64,000 nt of DNA from Branchiostoma floridae (lineage: Eukaryota > Chordata > Leptocardii > Amphioxiformes > Branchiostomatidae), in contig NC_049985.1 in the NCBI RefSeq assembly GCF_000003815.2, positions 18,956,897-19,020,896 on the forward strand. Direction: 5' to 3'. Below are positions 47,040 through 59,725 of the stretch, in pieces (positions within the stretch are counted from its first letter, which is position 1; each line of letters begins with the position of its first letter). The notes under the pieces are model-generated. The model did not search any database. It had not been told where the DNA came from and saw nothing but the letters and a program-made list of their open reading frames with translations. Made by a program: the position numbers and the translations under genes.

Positions 47040-47235
47040 TTTTTTAAAATTCATCTTTGGACTGGGAATTATGTTAAGTCTTTCAGTGGGTGTATTTTTG
47101 AACTGGTCTATTTTGCAATTTTACACGGGGTGTGCTGGAAGATTCCATTCTTGCACGGAGGGGGGGATTTTTCAAAATTCATATTTTGAACTTTGTTGAC
47201 TACTAGTATGTCAAAGTCTGTCAGTGGGGTTATTA
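47040..47235. repeat. ~120-bp tandem array, left part
   Basis: Unit: ggactggtctattttgcaat, tacacggggtgtgctgga, gtccattcttgcac and ggtcaaagtctgtcagtggg-like blocks. The same unit resumes after 48535, so the inverted-arm element at 47236 was inserted in this array. Confidence 0.85.
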
Positions 47236-48534
47236 CCTTTGCCAGAATGGCTAAGGTTATGTTTTGGGCTTGTGAGTCTGTGTGTCTGTCTGTCTGTCTG
47301 TCTGTTAACAGCATAACTCAAGAAGTCTTGGATGAATCCCGATAATATTTGGTAGGTGGGTCGGGAAAACGAAGGTCAAGTTCGATAATGGGCCCCCTAG
47401 CGGCTTGCTAAGGTACTGTAGCAGAAACTCATGATATGATCATGATTTTTGAGTGGTAGATAGCCCTCGAGGCAGAGAGTAAGTGCTGTGAGTTTGGGCC
47501 CCCTAGCGGCTTTTTTACAACTGCAGGCGCCGGTTTCCTTTCAAACTTTGGATGAGAATAACTCTACAACGTGTTGACGGATCGTCATGATTTTTGGTAT
47601 GTAGATAGAATGAGTGATGAATTACATAATGGTATAGTAATTATGCAAATTAGCAGCTAATTTGCATAATAAATGAGGAAAAATTATAAATCCACTACAT
47701 TCCATGATAGGACTTTCAAACTTGTCACATATGTAGCTGGGAAGGAGAGAAATGTCAACAGATATCAATTATGCAAATGATGACCTCATTTGCATAATTA
47801 ATGAGAAAATATGAACATGTTGACGGATCATCATGTTTTTTTATGTAGGTAGCGTAAGTGAAGACCTACATAATGAGATAACAATTATGCAAATCAACAG
47901 CTAATTTACATAATTCATGAGGATATTTTATAAATTCACTACATTCCATGATAGGGCTTTAAAACTTGTCACATATGTAGCTGAGAAAGAGAGAAATGTC
48001 AATACATATTTATCATGCAAATGATGATCTCATTTGCATAATTAATGAGAAAATATTAACGTGTTGACGGATCGTCATGATTTTCAGCATGTAGATAGCC
48101 TAAATGAAGACTTATATAATGTGATACTTACTATGCAAGTTAACAGCTAATTTGCATAATTGATTAGGAAAAGTTCATAAATCCACTGCATTCAATTATA
48201 GTACTTTCATCAAAGTTGTCACATATGTAACTGATAAAGAGGGAAGAGAGTAAGAGGTGTATTTAAAGACTTTGAAAGAGAATAAGTCAAGAATGGATCA
48301 AAGGATCATCATGATTTTTGGTATGCTGATAGCTTAAGTAATGCTTGATACAATTTGATATCAATTAATTGTAAATTGGGATCTAATTTGCATAATAAAT
48401 GCCGAAATTTTATAAACCAACTCCAAGCATTTAATTATAAAGAAAATGAAATGAGTAACGCATTTGTCTACAGACATCATTCTACATAACAAACCTGGTT
48501 TATTTGGCAAAGGTATGTGTTCGTGGAACTCTAG
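47236..48534 (+). mobile_element. left arm of a ~1.3-kb inverted duplication
   Basis: Starts acctttgccagaatggctaa and ends ggcaaaggtatgtgttcgtg...ctctagt. It is the reverse complement, with divergence, of 51131-52465. It interrupts one unit of the ~120-bp array (ggggttatt | tttggactagtc; compare 48851). It contains (gtct)n and repeated attaattatgcaaat / tttgcataattaatgag motifs. Confidence 0.8.
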
Positions 48535-49330
48535 TTTTTGGACTAGTCTGATTTGCAATTTGACATGGGGTGTACTGGAAGAGTCCATTCTTGCATGAAG
48601 GGGGGACTNNNNNNNNNNNNNNNNNNNNNNNNNNNNNNNNNNNNNNNNNNNNNNNNNNNNNNNNNNNNNNNNNNNNNNNNNNNNNNNNNNNNNNNNNNNN
48701 NNNNNNNNTTAAGCGGGTGTATTTTTGGACTGGTCTATTTGCAATTTACATGGGGTGTGCTGGAAGAGTCCATTCTTGCACGGAGGGGATCTTTTTAAAT
48801 TCATATTTTGGACTTTGTTGACTACTAGTAGGTCAAAGTCTGTCAGTGGGGTTATTTTTGGACTAGTCTACTTTGCAATTTTACATGGGGTGTACTGGAG
48901 CAGTCCATTCTTGCATCGAGGGGGCATTTTTTTAAAAATTCATCTTTGAACTTGGGATGGTGTAAAGTCTTCCAGTGGGGTTATTTTTAGACAGGTCTAA
49001 TTTGCAATTTTACATGGGGTTTGCTGGAAAAGTCCATTCTTGCACGGATGGGGGCATTTTTAAAATCCATTTTTGAACTTTGGTGATTATGTCAAAGTGT
49101 TTCTAGTGGTCTATTATACCTTTTCATGCACAGGGATACCTTTTCATGCACAGGGGACCTTTTTTGCTAACTTCAGTTTTGGATTCCGTTTCTTATTCAA
49201 AATTGCATGTTTTCAGTGGGAGTATTTCTGGACTGGTCTATTGTGCAAATTCACATGGGGTGTACTGGAGTCCATTCTTGCACAAGGGGATTCTGTAAGA
49301 TTCATTTTTGGGTTGAACCGTCATTAGTAA
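48535..49330. repeat. ~120-bp tandem array, right part, with assembly gap
   Basis: At least five units after the element. A run of 100 N (48609-48708) lies inside the array, so copy number is unresolved. Confidence 0.85.
48609..48708. other. assembly gap (100 N)
   Basis: Exactly 100 undetermined bases, a conventional placeholder length. True size is unknown. Confidence 0.99.
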
Positions 49331-51130
49331 AAGTGACTTTGTTGTTGCATCTGGAGGGAGATGGCTGAAATATGCTGTATTTGCTCTCAAATGTTGGCCT
49401 TTCTAGTTTACTCAAAGTCTTCAAGTCTCCTGATTTGCATAATCAACATTTGATTATATAAAGCGTCACTTAAGCTATCTACATACAAAAATCATGACGA
49501 TCTGTCAATCCCATCTTGAGTTATTTCCTTTCAAAATCTGACACTAAACTAGCCCCTACAGTTCCAAATTAGGCCGCTAGGAGGCTCAGACCTGCACCAC
49601 TTATTCTCAACCCCAAGAGGTATCTACCGCTCAAATATCACCACATTATGTCTTGAACTCGAAATATCAAAACAGGAAGCTCCGCTGTAGTACCGCAAAA
49701 AGTTGCTAGGGGTCCCTAATTCTAACCGTTTCTAGGTCTTATAAAGACCTTAACACATACTAATCACCTATACAATCCATCAAAGCGTTCTCAAGTTATG
49801 CTGGTGTTCTACAAACATACGTACAAAAATACATACAAACGCTACAGATACTTTAATCTTATTTGCCAAGGTAATAATGGTTTTTATTTGTGAAAATTTT
49901 AATTTTTTTTCTTCTGACGCACGACACCCGGGAAAATAAGGCTGTTTTCCGCGTGGTTATGGTGATCACCGCAGGTGACACCAGAAGGAACGACTGTTAT
50001 GTTCGATTACGTCAGGTCGATCATGGTCGGGATTCTAATACTTCTAATATAGAAGTATGGAAATTTTGGGGGAAAATTTTGCATTCTTAAGGGAAAGCAA
50101 ACAAAGAAAAACTATATACAACTAGAGTTCGGCGACATCATACCTCCATGAATATTTAGAGCTTTTGTGAATTTCATGCAATTGACTATCACATTAACAT
50201 AATTTATGCATGTTGTTATTCATCATTGACTAACATACACATGTCAAAATTATAAAATCATTAATCAATGGGCAGTTTTGCCATTTTTTACATAAATCAT
50301 GCAAATTAGTTCATCATTACCATATTTGGTTTCTGCTTATATTCCACTTATCACAATTAAGTGTTACATTTATTGAAGTCCAGTTATTGCAAACAATGGA
50401 ATTATACAATTCCCTCGTTAATTATGCAAATTAAGTCCTCATTTGTATAACATGCATATCATAATCAACATCTTTGCCCAAGCTACCTGCATGTCTAAAA
50501 TGATGCCAATTCGTCAATCCTTTCTGCACTTATCCTCTTTGGAGTGTCTTGACAAAAACGCTCCTGCAGTTCCGAAATTAAACATTAGCTGCCCCACTCT
50601 GTCATGACACTGCAAGCTATCTACCACCCAGATGTCAAGACCATGTCATGTCCAGGACAAGAGATACCTAGAGAAAACTGCTATGATAGAATATTCTCTT
50701 TAGTTATGCAAATGTATTCCTATTTCGCATAATTAGTATTTTACCTTGTACAACATTGTCAAAGGTACCTACATACCAAAAATCATGAAAATCCGTTGTT
50801 CCCTTCTTGAGTTATCCTCTTCAGAAGTTTTTGACAAAAATGCCCCTGCTATCCCAAAACTAGACGCTAGGGGGCCCAAACTTATGTCATTTCTTCCTGA
50901 GCACAAGAGCTATCTAATACTAAAAATCGTGCCCATAGCATGTTCAGAACACCGAGATAGCAAAACCGGAAGTTGCGCTGCAGTACCAAGAGTAGCCGCT
51001 AGGGGGCACAAAATTTAATAATTTTCAGCTTTCATCACACACTACCAACACACCAAGTGTGAAACCAGTCCACTCAACCGTTCATGAGTTATTTTGTTTA
51101 CACACAGACACACACACAAACGCAGGGTAA
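49331..51130. repeat. diverged relatives of the inverted-arm family
   Basis: Fragments with ctagagttc (50122), accaaaaatcatgaaaatccgt (50775), gccgctagggggc (50995) and tatgcaaat blocks in the same orientation as the right arm. They look like older copies of the same element family. No coding sequence was found. Confidence 0.6.
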
Positions 51131-52465
51131 ACTAGAGTTCCACGAACACATACCTTTGCCAAATAAACCAGGTTTGTTATGTAGAATGATGTCTGCAGAC
51201 AAATGCGTTACTCATTTCATTTTCTTTATAATTATATGCTTGGAGTTGGTTTATAAAATTTCGGCATTCATTATGCAAATTAGATACCAAGTTACAATTA
51301 ATTGATATCAAATTGTATCAAGCATTACTTAAGCTATCAGCATACCAAAAATTATGATGATCCTTTGATCCATTCTCTTTCAAAGTCTTTAAATACACCT
51401 CTTACTCCATTCCCTCTTTCTCAGTTACATATGTGACAACTTTGATGAAAAAACTATAATGGAATGCAGTGGATTTATTAACTTTTCCTAATCAATTATG
51501 CAAATTACCTGTTTTTTTGCATAATAAGTATCACATTATATAAGTCTTCACTTGGGCTATCTACATGCCAAAAATCATGACGATCCGTCAACACGTTCAT
51601 ATTTTCTCATTAATTATGCAAATGAGATCATCATTTGCATGATAAATATGTATTGACATTTCTCTCTTTCTCAGCTACATATGTGACAAGTTTTAAAGTC
51701 CTATCATGGAATGTAGTGAATTTATAAAATATCCTCATTAATTATGCAAATTAGCTGTTGATTTGCATAATTGGTATCTCATTATGTAGGTCTTCACTTA
51801 CGCTACCTACATACCAAAAAACATGATGATCCGTCAACATGTTCATATTTTCTCATTTATTATGCAAATGAGGTCATCATTTGCATAATTGATATCTATC
51901 GACATTTCTCTCCTTCCCAGCTACATATGTGACAAGTTTGAAAGTCATATCATGGAATGCAATGGATTTATGAATTTTCCACATTAATTATGCAAATTAG
52001 CTGTTGATTTGCATAATTATAACATTATGTAAGTCATCACTCATTCTATCTACATGCCAAAAATCATGACGATCCGTCAACACGTTGTAGAGTTATTGTC
52101 GTCCAAAGTTTGAAAGGAAACCGGCGCCTGCAGTTGTAAAAAAGCCGCTAGGGGGCCCAAACTCACAGCACTTACTCTCTGCCTCGAGGGCTATCTACCA
52201 CTCAAAAATCATGACCACAGCATGTCCAGAACACGAGATATCAAAAATTGAGTTTCTACCTCCGTACCTTAGCAAGCCGCTAGGGGGCCCATTATCGAAC
52301 TTGACCTTTGTTTCCCCGACCCCTACCCACCTACCAAATATCATCGGGATCCATCCAAGGCTTCTCGAGTTATGCTGTAAACACACAGACACACACACAG
52401 ACACACACACAGACTCACAAGCCCAAAACATAACCTTAGCCATTCTGGCAAAGGTAAATATAACC
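51131..52465 (-). mobile_element. right arm of the ~1.3-kb inverted duplication
   Basis: Starts actagagttccacgaacac, ends ccattctggcaaaggta. Order of blocks mirrors the left arm. The (gtct)n tract of the left arm is an (acac)n tract here. Confidence 0.8.
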
Positions 52466-52469
52466 TCCA

Positions 52470-53780
52470 TGACATTTCATGGAGGTAAATATAGGCCCTC
52501 TAGGGGGTGGGGTAATCAGTTCATTACACTTCAGGATTGCTAAAGAGGAAAACAATCAAGATCTTCTTTTTTCAAGATCCATTTTTTTCACTTCAGAATA
52601 GGATGGAATCATGCACTTAGTCTATTTTGTAGGGTATCAATAAGCTGAGGTTAAATTTCTTTTAAAGTGCCAGAAAGCTAGCAACGATTACGTTTCACAA
52701 AACACTATGGTGAAACTGTCATCAGACACCCCACTGTGCAGTCAGGCACACACAAGACAGTGATAAGCCAGATGTGAGCATGTTTACCACATGAGCATGT
52801 TGTTAGGATGGAGGTCCATATAGGAAGATCACAGTTTGTAGACATGTTTGTATGATGCAATGACGCTGCTGCTTCTCTCAAACAGCCTTGGTATGCAATG
52901 CAAAGGGTAGATTAAACTTACTATGTTAAGAAATGGCAGGAAATTTCTAAGTTTTTTGGATGGTCCAAATCTTACGTAGTGCAGCTTTAAGACTTTAAGA
53001 ATTCCAAAAACTTGTATTGTTTAAGTGGACAAGATCACCAACAGATTACATTTGTAAATGGGAATAAGGGACCTTATATAGTGAATAAGAAACCCCATTA
53101 GTCATGGAAGTATCATTTGGTGAAAATATGTGTTCGTGGAACTCTAGTTACTGAAACAATTAACGACCCCTAAAATGGGAGTGTCCGAATCTTTTCAGCC
53201 AACACTACACTACCGTCTTCTAAAAGCAATATTGTCAAAACATTTCCTTAGCCTTGATCCAGATAAACTTGAGAACCGTAGTCAATACCATTCAAAATAG
53301 AAATACGGCATGGTTGCATAAGAATGATACTAAGAATAAAATTGACGCAAGCTACGAGAGACGTTCAAAAAGGAACGTCTAAGCAACAAATTGAAATATC
53401 TCAAACTCAAGAAGTAACATAACTTTACATTTGTGCCGAATTTCAACTCATTCGATGGAAAAAAATGAGTCTGCTATAAAACCGATGGAATCACTTTTTT
53501 GAACGCGAAGGTTTAGAAGTCGATATACGGCAAGGGAAATATAGCTCTAGGTGCAAGTGGTAAAAATATTGTATCGTTATTCAACTCTTAACTCTACTAT
53601 AATACCATGTCAATAAACAATTCATCTTAACTGAAAATGTAAAATCATATGCCATTAGAGAATGGTTCAAATAACAGTTTGAAGACTAAGAAGGGGACCA
53701 CCTAAAACCTTTTCAAAGAGGACCCTAACCCCTTAAGGATCCAATAATTGGAGATTAAATCAAGAAATCTCCAAAGACAT
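52470..53780. other. spacer with small repeat fragment
   Basis: A fragment atatgtgttcgtggaactctagt at 53128-53150 is the end of the inverted-arm family. The block gaatttcaactcattcgatgg at about 53439 resembles LINE tail sequence at about 63808. Otherwise nothing was recognised. Confidence 0.5.
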
Positions 53781-53784
53781 TAAC

Positions 53785-53900
53785 CCTAACCCATACCGGG
53801 CTTTTGAGGCCCGCCACTTCTTGTCTCTGTAACTCGTCAACGACTTACCATTATACAAGTTGCAAACTTGAAACTACTTTCACTATTGATGGAAACGCTG
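53785..53900. mobile_element. fragment of the gaccgggctttt dispersed repeat
   Basis: taaccc..accgggcttttgaggcccgcc...cttgaaactact matches the head of the repeat at 22100-22370. The remainder is missing or replaced. Confidence 0.55.
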
Positions 53901-54151
53901 TCAAGACAACTAAAGATGCACCCGGGAATTTCCTGGATGGGTACATAACTTTCTCGGGTAAAACAAAAGGGACATATGACATTGTGGCGAAGACAATGAA
54001 TGAATGAATGATCTTTATTTGCATGTTCCTGCCCATGTGGGCTAAATGCAGCAAATCCCATAATGGGTTACTAATTATAAAGACTAAGTACTATAACATG
54101 TAGTATTACTATTGAATAAACAATACATCTGCAACTAAGCTATCACTATAT

Positions 54152-54530
54152 CTAACGTTTACAGGACTCTTCCCTTTTCTTAAAACATGTGTATACGAAC
54201 TCACAGAGTTTGTGTTGTACAAAGTTGTCTGTGGTTGTCATTATATGTACAAACAGGTTGTCGTTGGTTAACTCTTTACATCGTGTATCTACTACATTCA
54301 GAGCACTGATAAAAGAGTTGCGCATATCATTGTATAAAGGACACTCTAATATAAAATGGACTTCATTCTCTATACGGTTGGAGTTACAAAGTGTACAGAG
54401 TCTATTATTCGGAGGAGTCTGGTTGTATCTTCCCACTTCAATTTGTAGGGGATGGTCACTGATTCTTAATCTAGCCATGGCTCGGCGATGGTTGAAATTC
54501 TGAATATTAAGGTACTGTTCTCTTTCGTAG
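54152..54530 (-). pseudogene. LINE ORF2 C-terminal fragment
   Basis: The minus-strand frame reads RLRISDHPLQIEVGRYNQTP, then CTLCNSNRIENEVHFILECP, the Cys/His tail found after the reverse transcriptase in several non-LTR clades. About 108 codons remain open. The reverse transcriptase itself is not visible, so this is a 5'-truncated copy. Confidence 0.8.
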
Positions 54531-54534
54531 GTAT

Positions 54535-54815
54535 GTTTGATTTTTCTATATGTTCTTAGTTTGTTTCAATACAAACGAAAAATCGGCCCCCCCAAAAAAA
54601 CAGTAAAAACTCATGGTTTACATGGAATACGCTTCTAGGTCACCTTCTGATGGCGCATGACACTCAGCTACAAAAAATCTTGATGCACTTCATACTAAAG
54701 CGATTATGTCATGGCTCAAAATGCAGGCTAGTACCACAAACGCTATCCTGTACCACACAATATGACTAAACTATAAAACCATTTCAGATCTGTTTTTTAG
54801 GCCAAAAATTCGGTC
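54535..54815. other. unannotated spacer
   Basis: C7-A7 run near 54590. No feature was recognised. Confidence 0.35.
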
Positions 54816-54819
54816 TACA

Positions 54820-55270
54820 GCAGATCGGCTCTTAAAGCCGATAAAACATGCTCTTCAAGCCAAACTAGACAAAGAATCACAGTGGACACGGAGAAAGGAG
54901 AGACGGGGCCTTGCAATGGGCTAATCAATTCACCAACAAAGCCATAAATGCGACAACAGACACAGATTGGTCTTCGGTCCGAAAACAGATCAAACGACAA
55001 GCCACAAATATGCGACACGAAGTTTGGTCTGATCATCAAAATAAAGCTACAACAACAAGGGTACACGCTACAGCTTATCGAAGAAGAGAAATGTGATTTA
55101 ACCTGGAGGTCAGTAATGCATAACCTTCCAAATGGTGTCTAAGTTCTGCGGTACGTGCATTGATAGACGCTCTGCCGACATTCTGTAATCTGGCCACTTG
55201 AGGCAAGCGTACCAGTGTCAATAGCAAACTGTGTGGTGGCAGAGAAACAGTCCAGCACGTCCGAAATCTC
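54820..55270 (+). pseudogene. LINE ORF2 C-terminal relic, second type
   Basis: Across shifted frames one can read QQQGYTLQLIEEEKCDLTWR, VMHNLPNGV, then disrupted LP/N-L and C..C...H blocks (gccgacattctgtaatctgg; gtccagcacgtccg), a pattern seen at the end of some non-LTR ORF2 proteins. Multiple frameshifts and stops. Different from the 54152 copy. Confidence 0.55.
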
Positions 55271-56680
55271 CCTTCAGTAAGAACGATATACGTTCCGGTA
55301 TAATAACATACTTAAACACATAGTACAAAACACTTCAGGAGAACTTTGATCCCTCGCAGACAAACGACCGTGTCTACGCAGACTTGCGTGGGTATACAAC
55401 TGAAGACAAATACACAACCCGCCGTACGTGTCATTTGTCCGTACGTATTTTTGGGGGAGGCCACGTCCGCCACGCATTACTGAAAACGTTCAAGCTGTAC
55501 AGGGCAGGCGCGTCGCCCGCACTGGTACGTACAGGGGGGGGGGGGCGAATCCGTAGTACGATGACACATAAAGTTTTGCCAGCACGTAAAGTTCAACGGC
55601 GTGTCTGCTTCTCGAAATTAAAACTACAAAATTCTGCATGAAAAATATCGGAATCTAACTAAATATCGAGGTGTATTTGAAAAAAAGATTCTGTACCACC
55701 GACACCATTTTTTTGTAAAATAGGAGGGCATTTTGATCACTTTACAGTTGGTATCGCTTTTTTGTACGATATGCACTTTCTCTCATTTTTTTAGAGGAAA
55801 GTACGACGCAAAACAAGAAATTTCATGCCTTCACAGTACGGGAGAAATCATCTACATACAGCATCTATGTTATTCTCAAGTTTTACACCTATTAAGGAAA
55901 CTGAATAACGCCCATACTGATCAATGGGGCCGAATTTGCTGGAGAGTTATTCCAGACTTTTATAATCTTAATAAAAATAAAAAAGAAAACGGCCAGAACT
56001 TACTTTTTTGTCAGTGGGCTGTGCACGGTAAAAGTGTACGTGAAACGATTTCTTCTCCCGGACCGGACCGCTCTGGTGTCGACCAGCTAGTCTAACACAT
56101 TTATAGCAGGACGTATGCAAATTTTCTGCCATCATCTGAAAGATGCCTTTAAACTTAAGAAGATTGATTTCTCCACACCAAGGGGCGTTGTGGAGACGCA
56201 CTTCTATGATTGGTTAAAGTAACGTGGGGTAGAATTACGGGGAGGATCTATGGAAAGGTTACATCATTATAAAGTAAATAGCGCGAACGCGTGTGCTGGC
56301 TAGGGGAAGAAAGCTGTCAACCATGAGGCACTGTCTACGGTCTGTTGAACAGTAAAGAAAACGTGTTTGCACGTTCAAATTGAGTTGAAACACATGCTAA
56401 CAGTCTTGTCAGGGACATAAGCAATAAATCTAGTACCTGCCAAATCCCCAATTAGGAGTCACCTGCGCATGGTGCAGAATTCCAACATCCACGTCAAGAA
56501 GTCTACCTCTGAGCACGAAATAATTCAAAAGAAAAATCTTGGATCAATTTTCGATTTTTTATTGCAAAGTTCGTAGTAAGCGGAGAAACGCTCAAAAGGG
56601 CTTAAAAGATAGGTTTTGAACGAAATTATCGTATCTAACGCAATTTTTTCTTAGAAAAAACGTGAACATCAGCAGCAATC
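55271..56680. other. unannotated spacer
   Basis: G10 run near 55536. A plus-strand frame at 55733-56095 has no domain or splice support. Confidence 0.4.
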
Positions 56681-56689
56681 AACCCCAAA

Positions 56690-56950
56690 TTTCCAACCAG
56701 TAAAAATGAACATCGGCATCAGCAGCGCTTTGGGCTCAGGCCCAAGAGGTCCCGAGTTCGAAACCGGCCATGTCACCGATCTTGGGCCCTTGGGAAAAAT
56801 CGACGACTTCCTCACTTGACTCGGGTGAAAATGGGTACCTAGCTTCTGCTTAGGCCCAGTGTTTGGGGAGAGTATTGGGAGAGTCACACTCCACCCACGT
56901 TAAAGACCCCCACCACATCTTGTGTGATGTGTGATAGTACTAATCCTTCC
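56690..56950 (+). mobile_element. probable tRNA-derived SINE
   Basis: B-box-like gagttcgaaaccggcc at 56753-56768, preceded by a degraded head with ggctcaggcccaagaggtcc. The body has gggtgaaaatgggtacctagctt and a tgtgtgatgtgtgat tail. Not a functional tRNA. Confidence 0.6.
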
Positions 56951-57129
56951 GTATGGAGTTGATTATTTACTACATCATCGAGTGGCCTATCGAACCTCTG
57001 TTTCGTATAAGCCATCATGCGTCGCTAGAACGTTCCGACATTATGACTAGTAACGTACAAAGTTTCTAATGTCTCGGACATAGTTGACGTTAAAATATAG
57101 ACGTGGACAGACTGCTTCCAACCTACCTT

Positions 57130-57560
57130 GATTGGCCGAGTGGTTTGCAGGCACAGTGTTTATCCGTGGTATTAACCTGCTCGAAGCACCTTATTAAATA
57201 CATGGCCCCCATTTCACTCCCCTTCCTAAAGAAGATACAGCCCCAACCTAGATGCCCTACCGAAGATTGATCCGGGGTCGAGAACTAATTAGAAACATGA
57301 GGTCAACTGAGAGCAGGGGTGCCTAAGCATTTGCACTAACCCTATGAAATCCGTACGAATATCGTGCAAATCTCATAAGGTTCGTGTGTATCACATAGTG
57401 ATTCGTGCGATTTGCATAATATTCGTGCGTTTTCGCAGAGTGATTCGTGCATATCGCATAATATTCGTACGAATTTCATAGGGTTCGTTCAAATGCTTAG
57501 GCACCCCTGGAGAGGCTTTTACCAGTTGAGCTACACTCAGGACATCCGTTTAGTTCTATG
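57130..57560 (-). mobile_element. tRNA-like SINE head split by a MITE
   Basis: On the minus strand gagtgtagctcaactggta (57535-57517; A-box region) and, after the insert, gttctcgaccccggatc (near 57275; B-box-like) can be rejoined into one tRNA-like head. The remainder downstream on the minus strand is unassigned. Confidence 0.55.
57314..57509. mobile_element. 196-bp palindromic MITE, GAGAG duplication
   Basis: Ends CAGGGGTGCCTAAGCATTTG and, reversed, the same. GAGAG at 57309-57313 and 57510-57514. The interior alternates attcgtgcgatttgcataat-type boxes and is nearly self-complementary overall. Confidence 0.85.
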
Positions 57561-57779
57561 ATCTACCCAAAACCCATGCTTAATTAAGTAAAGAGTTTAG
57601 AAAAGATTCCACTGGCGCAGCCTAACACCAACTTACTAAGTACACTTGAACATGTGTACTGCTGGGCATGCGTTGGTAAAATATAGAAAATCATATTTTG
57701 CCGTGGAAAAGTGGAAAACACCTGTCATTTTCTGAACGTGTTTTATGGTACTGTTGTCGCATGTGGCTGCCCTAATCAA

Positions 57780-58860
57780 TGGTTTGCTATGACAACGTAT
57801 CGACGACTTAATTAAAGTGTGGAGTGGGGGGGGGGGGTAGTTGTGCGCACGTCTGGAAAACATCTTTTGTCCGCATGTCCAATTTCGTTTTCATCAGGCC
57901 GCTTGGTACACATGGTTTAGAACCGCTGTTCAACCTGTCCAAAGGGCATAACTATTGAAGAACGACAAGGGCAATAATTAGTTACCGGGCACAAAGGACA
58001 GGATGTTTCCCGTCTGCGTTTGTATTGACACGTTCTTAAGTTGTTTGCTCCCCTCGTCCACATTTCGTCCTGAAAGACGTTTTCGATTCAGGAATCATTT
58101 TCAGAGCAAAGACAGGGCCCCAGGAGTCTAACTACGACGTGCTAGAGTACAAAGTCGGTGCTAAGTCCACTTGACAGTGAGCTACAAATTAATTGTTCAA
58201 ACTGCACAAATATACTACTAAGAGAAATATGAAAAATGCCACAATTTCCCCTGCCTCTGCTTAAACATACCGACTCAGCGTCCTTATTCAGTTACGACGT
58301 GCGATATTTGACATTTAAATCATGTATTCTGTCGCTAGAACTCTCCTGCGTTTTGGCAGGTAATTATAAGTATACAGCATTTATTAGTATGATGTTCACA
58401 TTTTTATGCTCTAATCACCGGTTTGCTATGACAACATGTCAACGAACTAATTAAGGATAGAACTAGTTGAGCGCACGTCTGGAAAACACCTTTTGTCCGT
58501 AGCCCTGAATTTCGTTTCACTAGGCCGCTTGATAAATATTAGATAAAACCGTTGCTCAACCTGTCCAAAGGGAACAACTATAATCGTGGAATGAGAAGAG
58601 CGATACTTAGCTACCGAGTACAAAGGACAGGATGTTTACTGTATGTTCAATGTGCGTATCGCCTGAAGGCTCAGGCGCACTTTGTCATGTTCTGAACATG
58701 CCAGTTCCTTTGCTAAACAATACTAGTATATTGTCTACTTTGAATGCTTCCATCACCAGTGTGCTGTGATAACATGTCAACAACTTAATTAATTGAGGGA
58801 AGAAATTGAGATTGAGCGTGCACACAGAAACGGCAAGTTCCAGTATAGTGAAAGGCCATG
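57780..58860 (+). repeat. tandem 5' segments of a LINE family (set 1)
   Basis: The landmark gctatgacaacatgtcaac / gctgtgataacatgtcaac recurs at about 57787, 58427 and 58758, and again at 61337, 61667 and 63313. Between landmarks come aaaacatcttttgtccg, aggccgcttg, caacctgtccaaaggg and gtacaaaggacaggatgtt. They lie directly upstream of an ORF1-like fragment, as promoter monomers do in some LINEs; that role is inferred. Confidence 0.65.
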
Positions 58861-58873
58861 ACCTTTTGCCGCC

Positions 58874-59101
58874 ATGCCCCTATGGTTCAAGGACAGAATG
58901 ATGATCCTACAGAGGACGAAAAACTTGAAAGGAACCGGTATCTACATAAATGAGGACTTTTCCGACGCAGGTCGCCAGAAGAGAAAGAACCTCCTACCTG
59001 AGATGCGTGGAGTGAGAGAACTGGGCAACATCACATTCCTGAGATTCGACCGCCTTGCTGTGCATCCACCCAGAGGCTCATCTATAAATGCTGACACTTA
59101 A
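58874..59101 (+). pseudogene. LINE ORF1-like fragment (copy 1)
   Basis: 75 codons, MPLWFKDRMMILQRTKNLKG then TGIYINEDFS ... LRFDRLAVHPP. This resembles the end of the RNA-binding ORF1 of some LINEs (lysine-rich, GT.IYINED). A related, broken copy lies at 61740-61992. Confidence 0.5.
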
Positions 59102-59404
59102 GATGCCTCGTGACATATAGAATCCGATTATATACATCTGTTAAGTATACCAGTCATGACCAAAAACACCACCACTACTAAAACACGTCATCTACTTCCC
59201 ACGAAACTAGCAACTGCGACTTAAGCACTTTACTTCATGCGACTTCGTCACTTTACTTTTTATCCATTTGACCTGAATAAAAATGTTAGTGAATCCCCTT
59301 TTTCACCTATTGACCCTGATGTAAAAATTAACTCAAGTGGCGATGAGAGGAAAAAGTCATCATTGTCTGTATATACCAGCCTCCTAATACAGATATCCTA
59401 CAAT

Positions 59405-59650
59405 TTAACCCTATCCAGACTGGGCTTTTTGGCATTCCCTAACCTGTGGCCTGGGGTGGGGGGTGGTGGCTCATTCCACCCCCCACCCCCCTTCGTAATT
59501 TCGAAACAGCTTACTGTAGGGTCCCCAAATTTGCAGGGGGTGATGTCCTCATCAAGTTGTATAATTCCTAATTTTTTTACATCATTATGACGTATTATGA
59601 CGTAATTTTGACGTCATTAATGTTTTTTTTGGCTAAAACGGGGAGTTCCC
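59405..59650. mobile_element. dispersed repeat, second full-order copy
   Basis: ttaaccctatccagactggg, a C/G-rich stretch, repeated tgacgtaa/tgacgtcat motifs, then ttttttggctaaaacgggga: same order as 22100-22370. Confidence 0.6.
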
Positions 59651-59725
59651 ATACTACCTAAATATTTTACACAAAAAGTTACCGATAAAGGTTCTTTTTT
59701 TTATTTCATTGTTTTAGGACTTCTG

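Noticed and set aside
47236-48534. Helitron, because the arm ends CTAG followed by T
   Set aside because: The other end does not begin TC at an A-T site, no 3' hairpin was convincing, and no Rep/helicase sequence is present.
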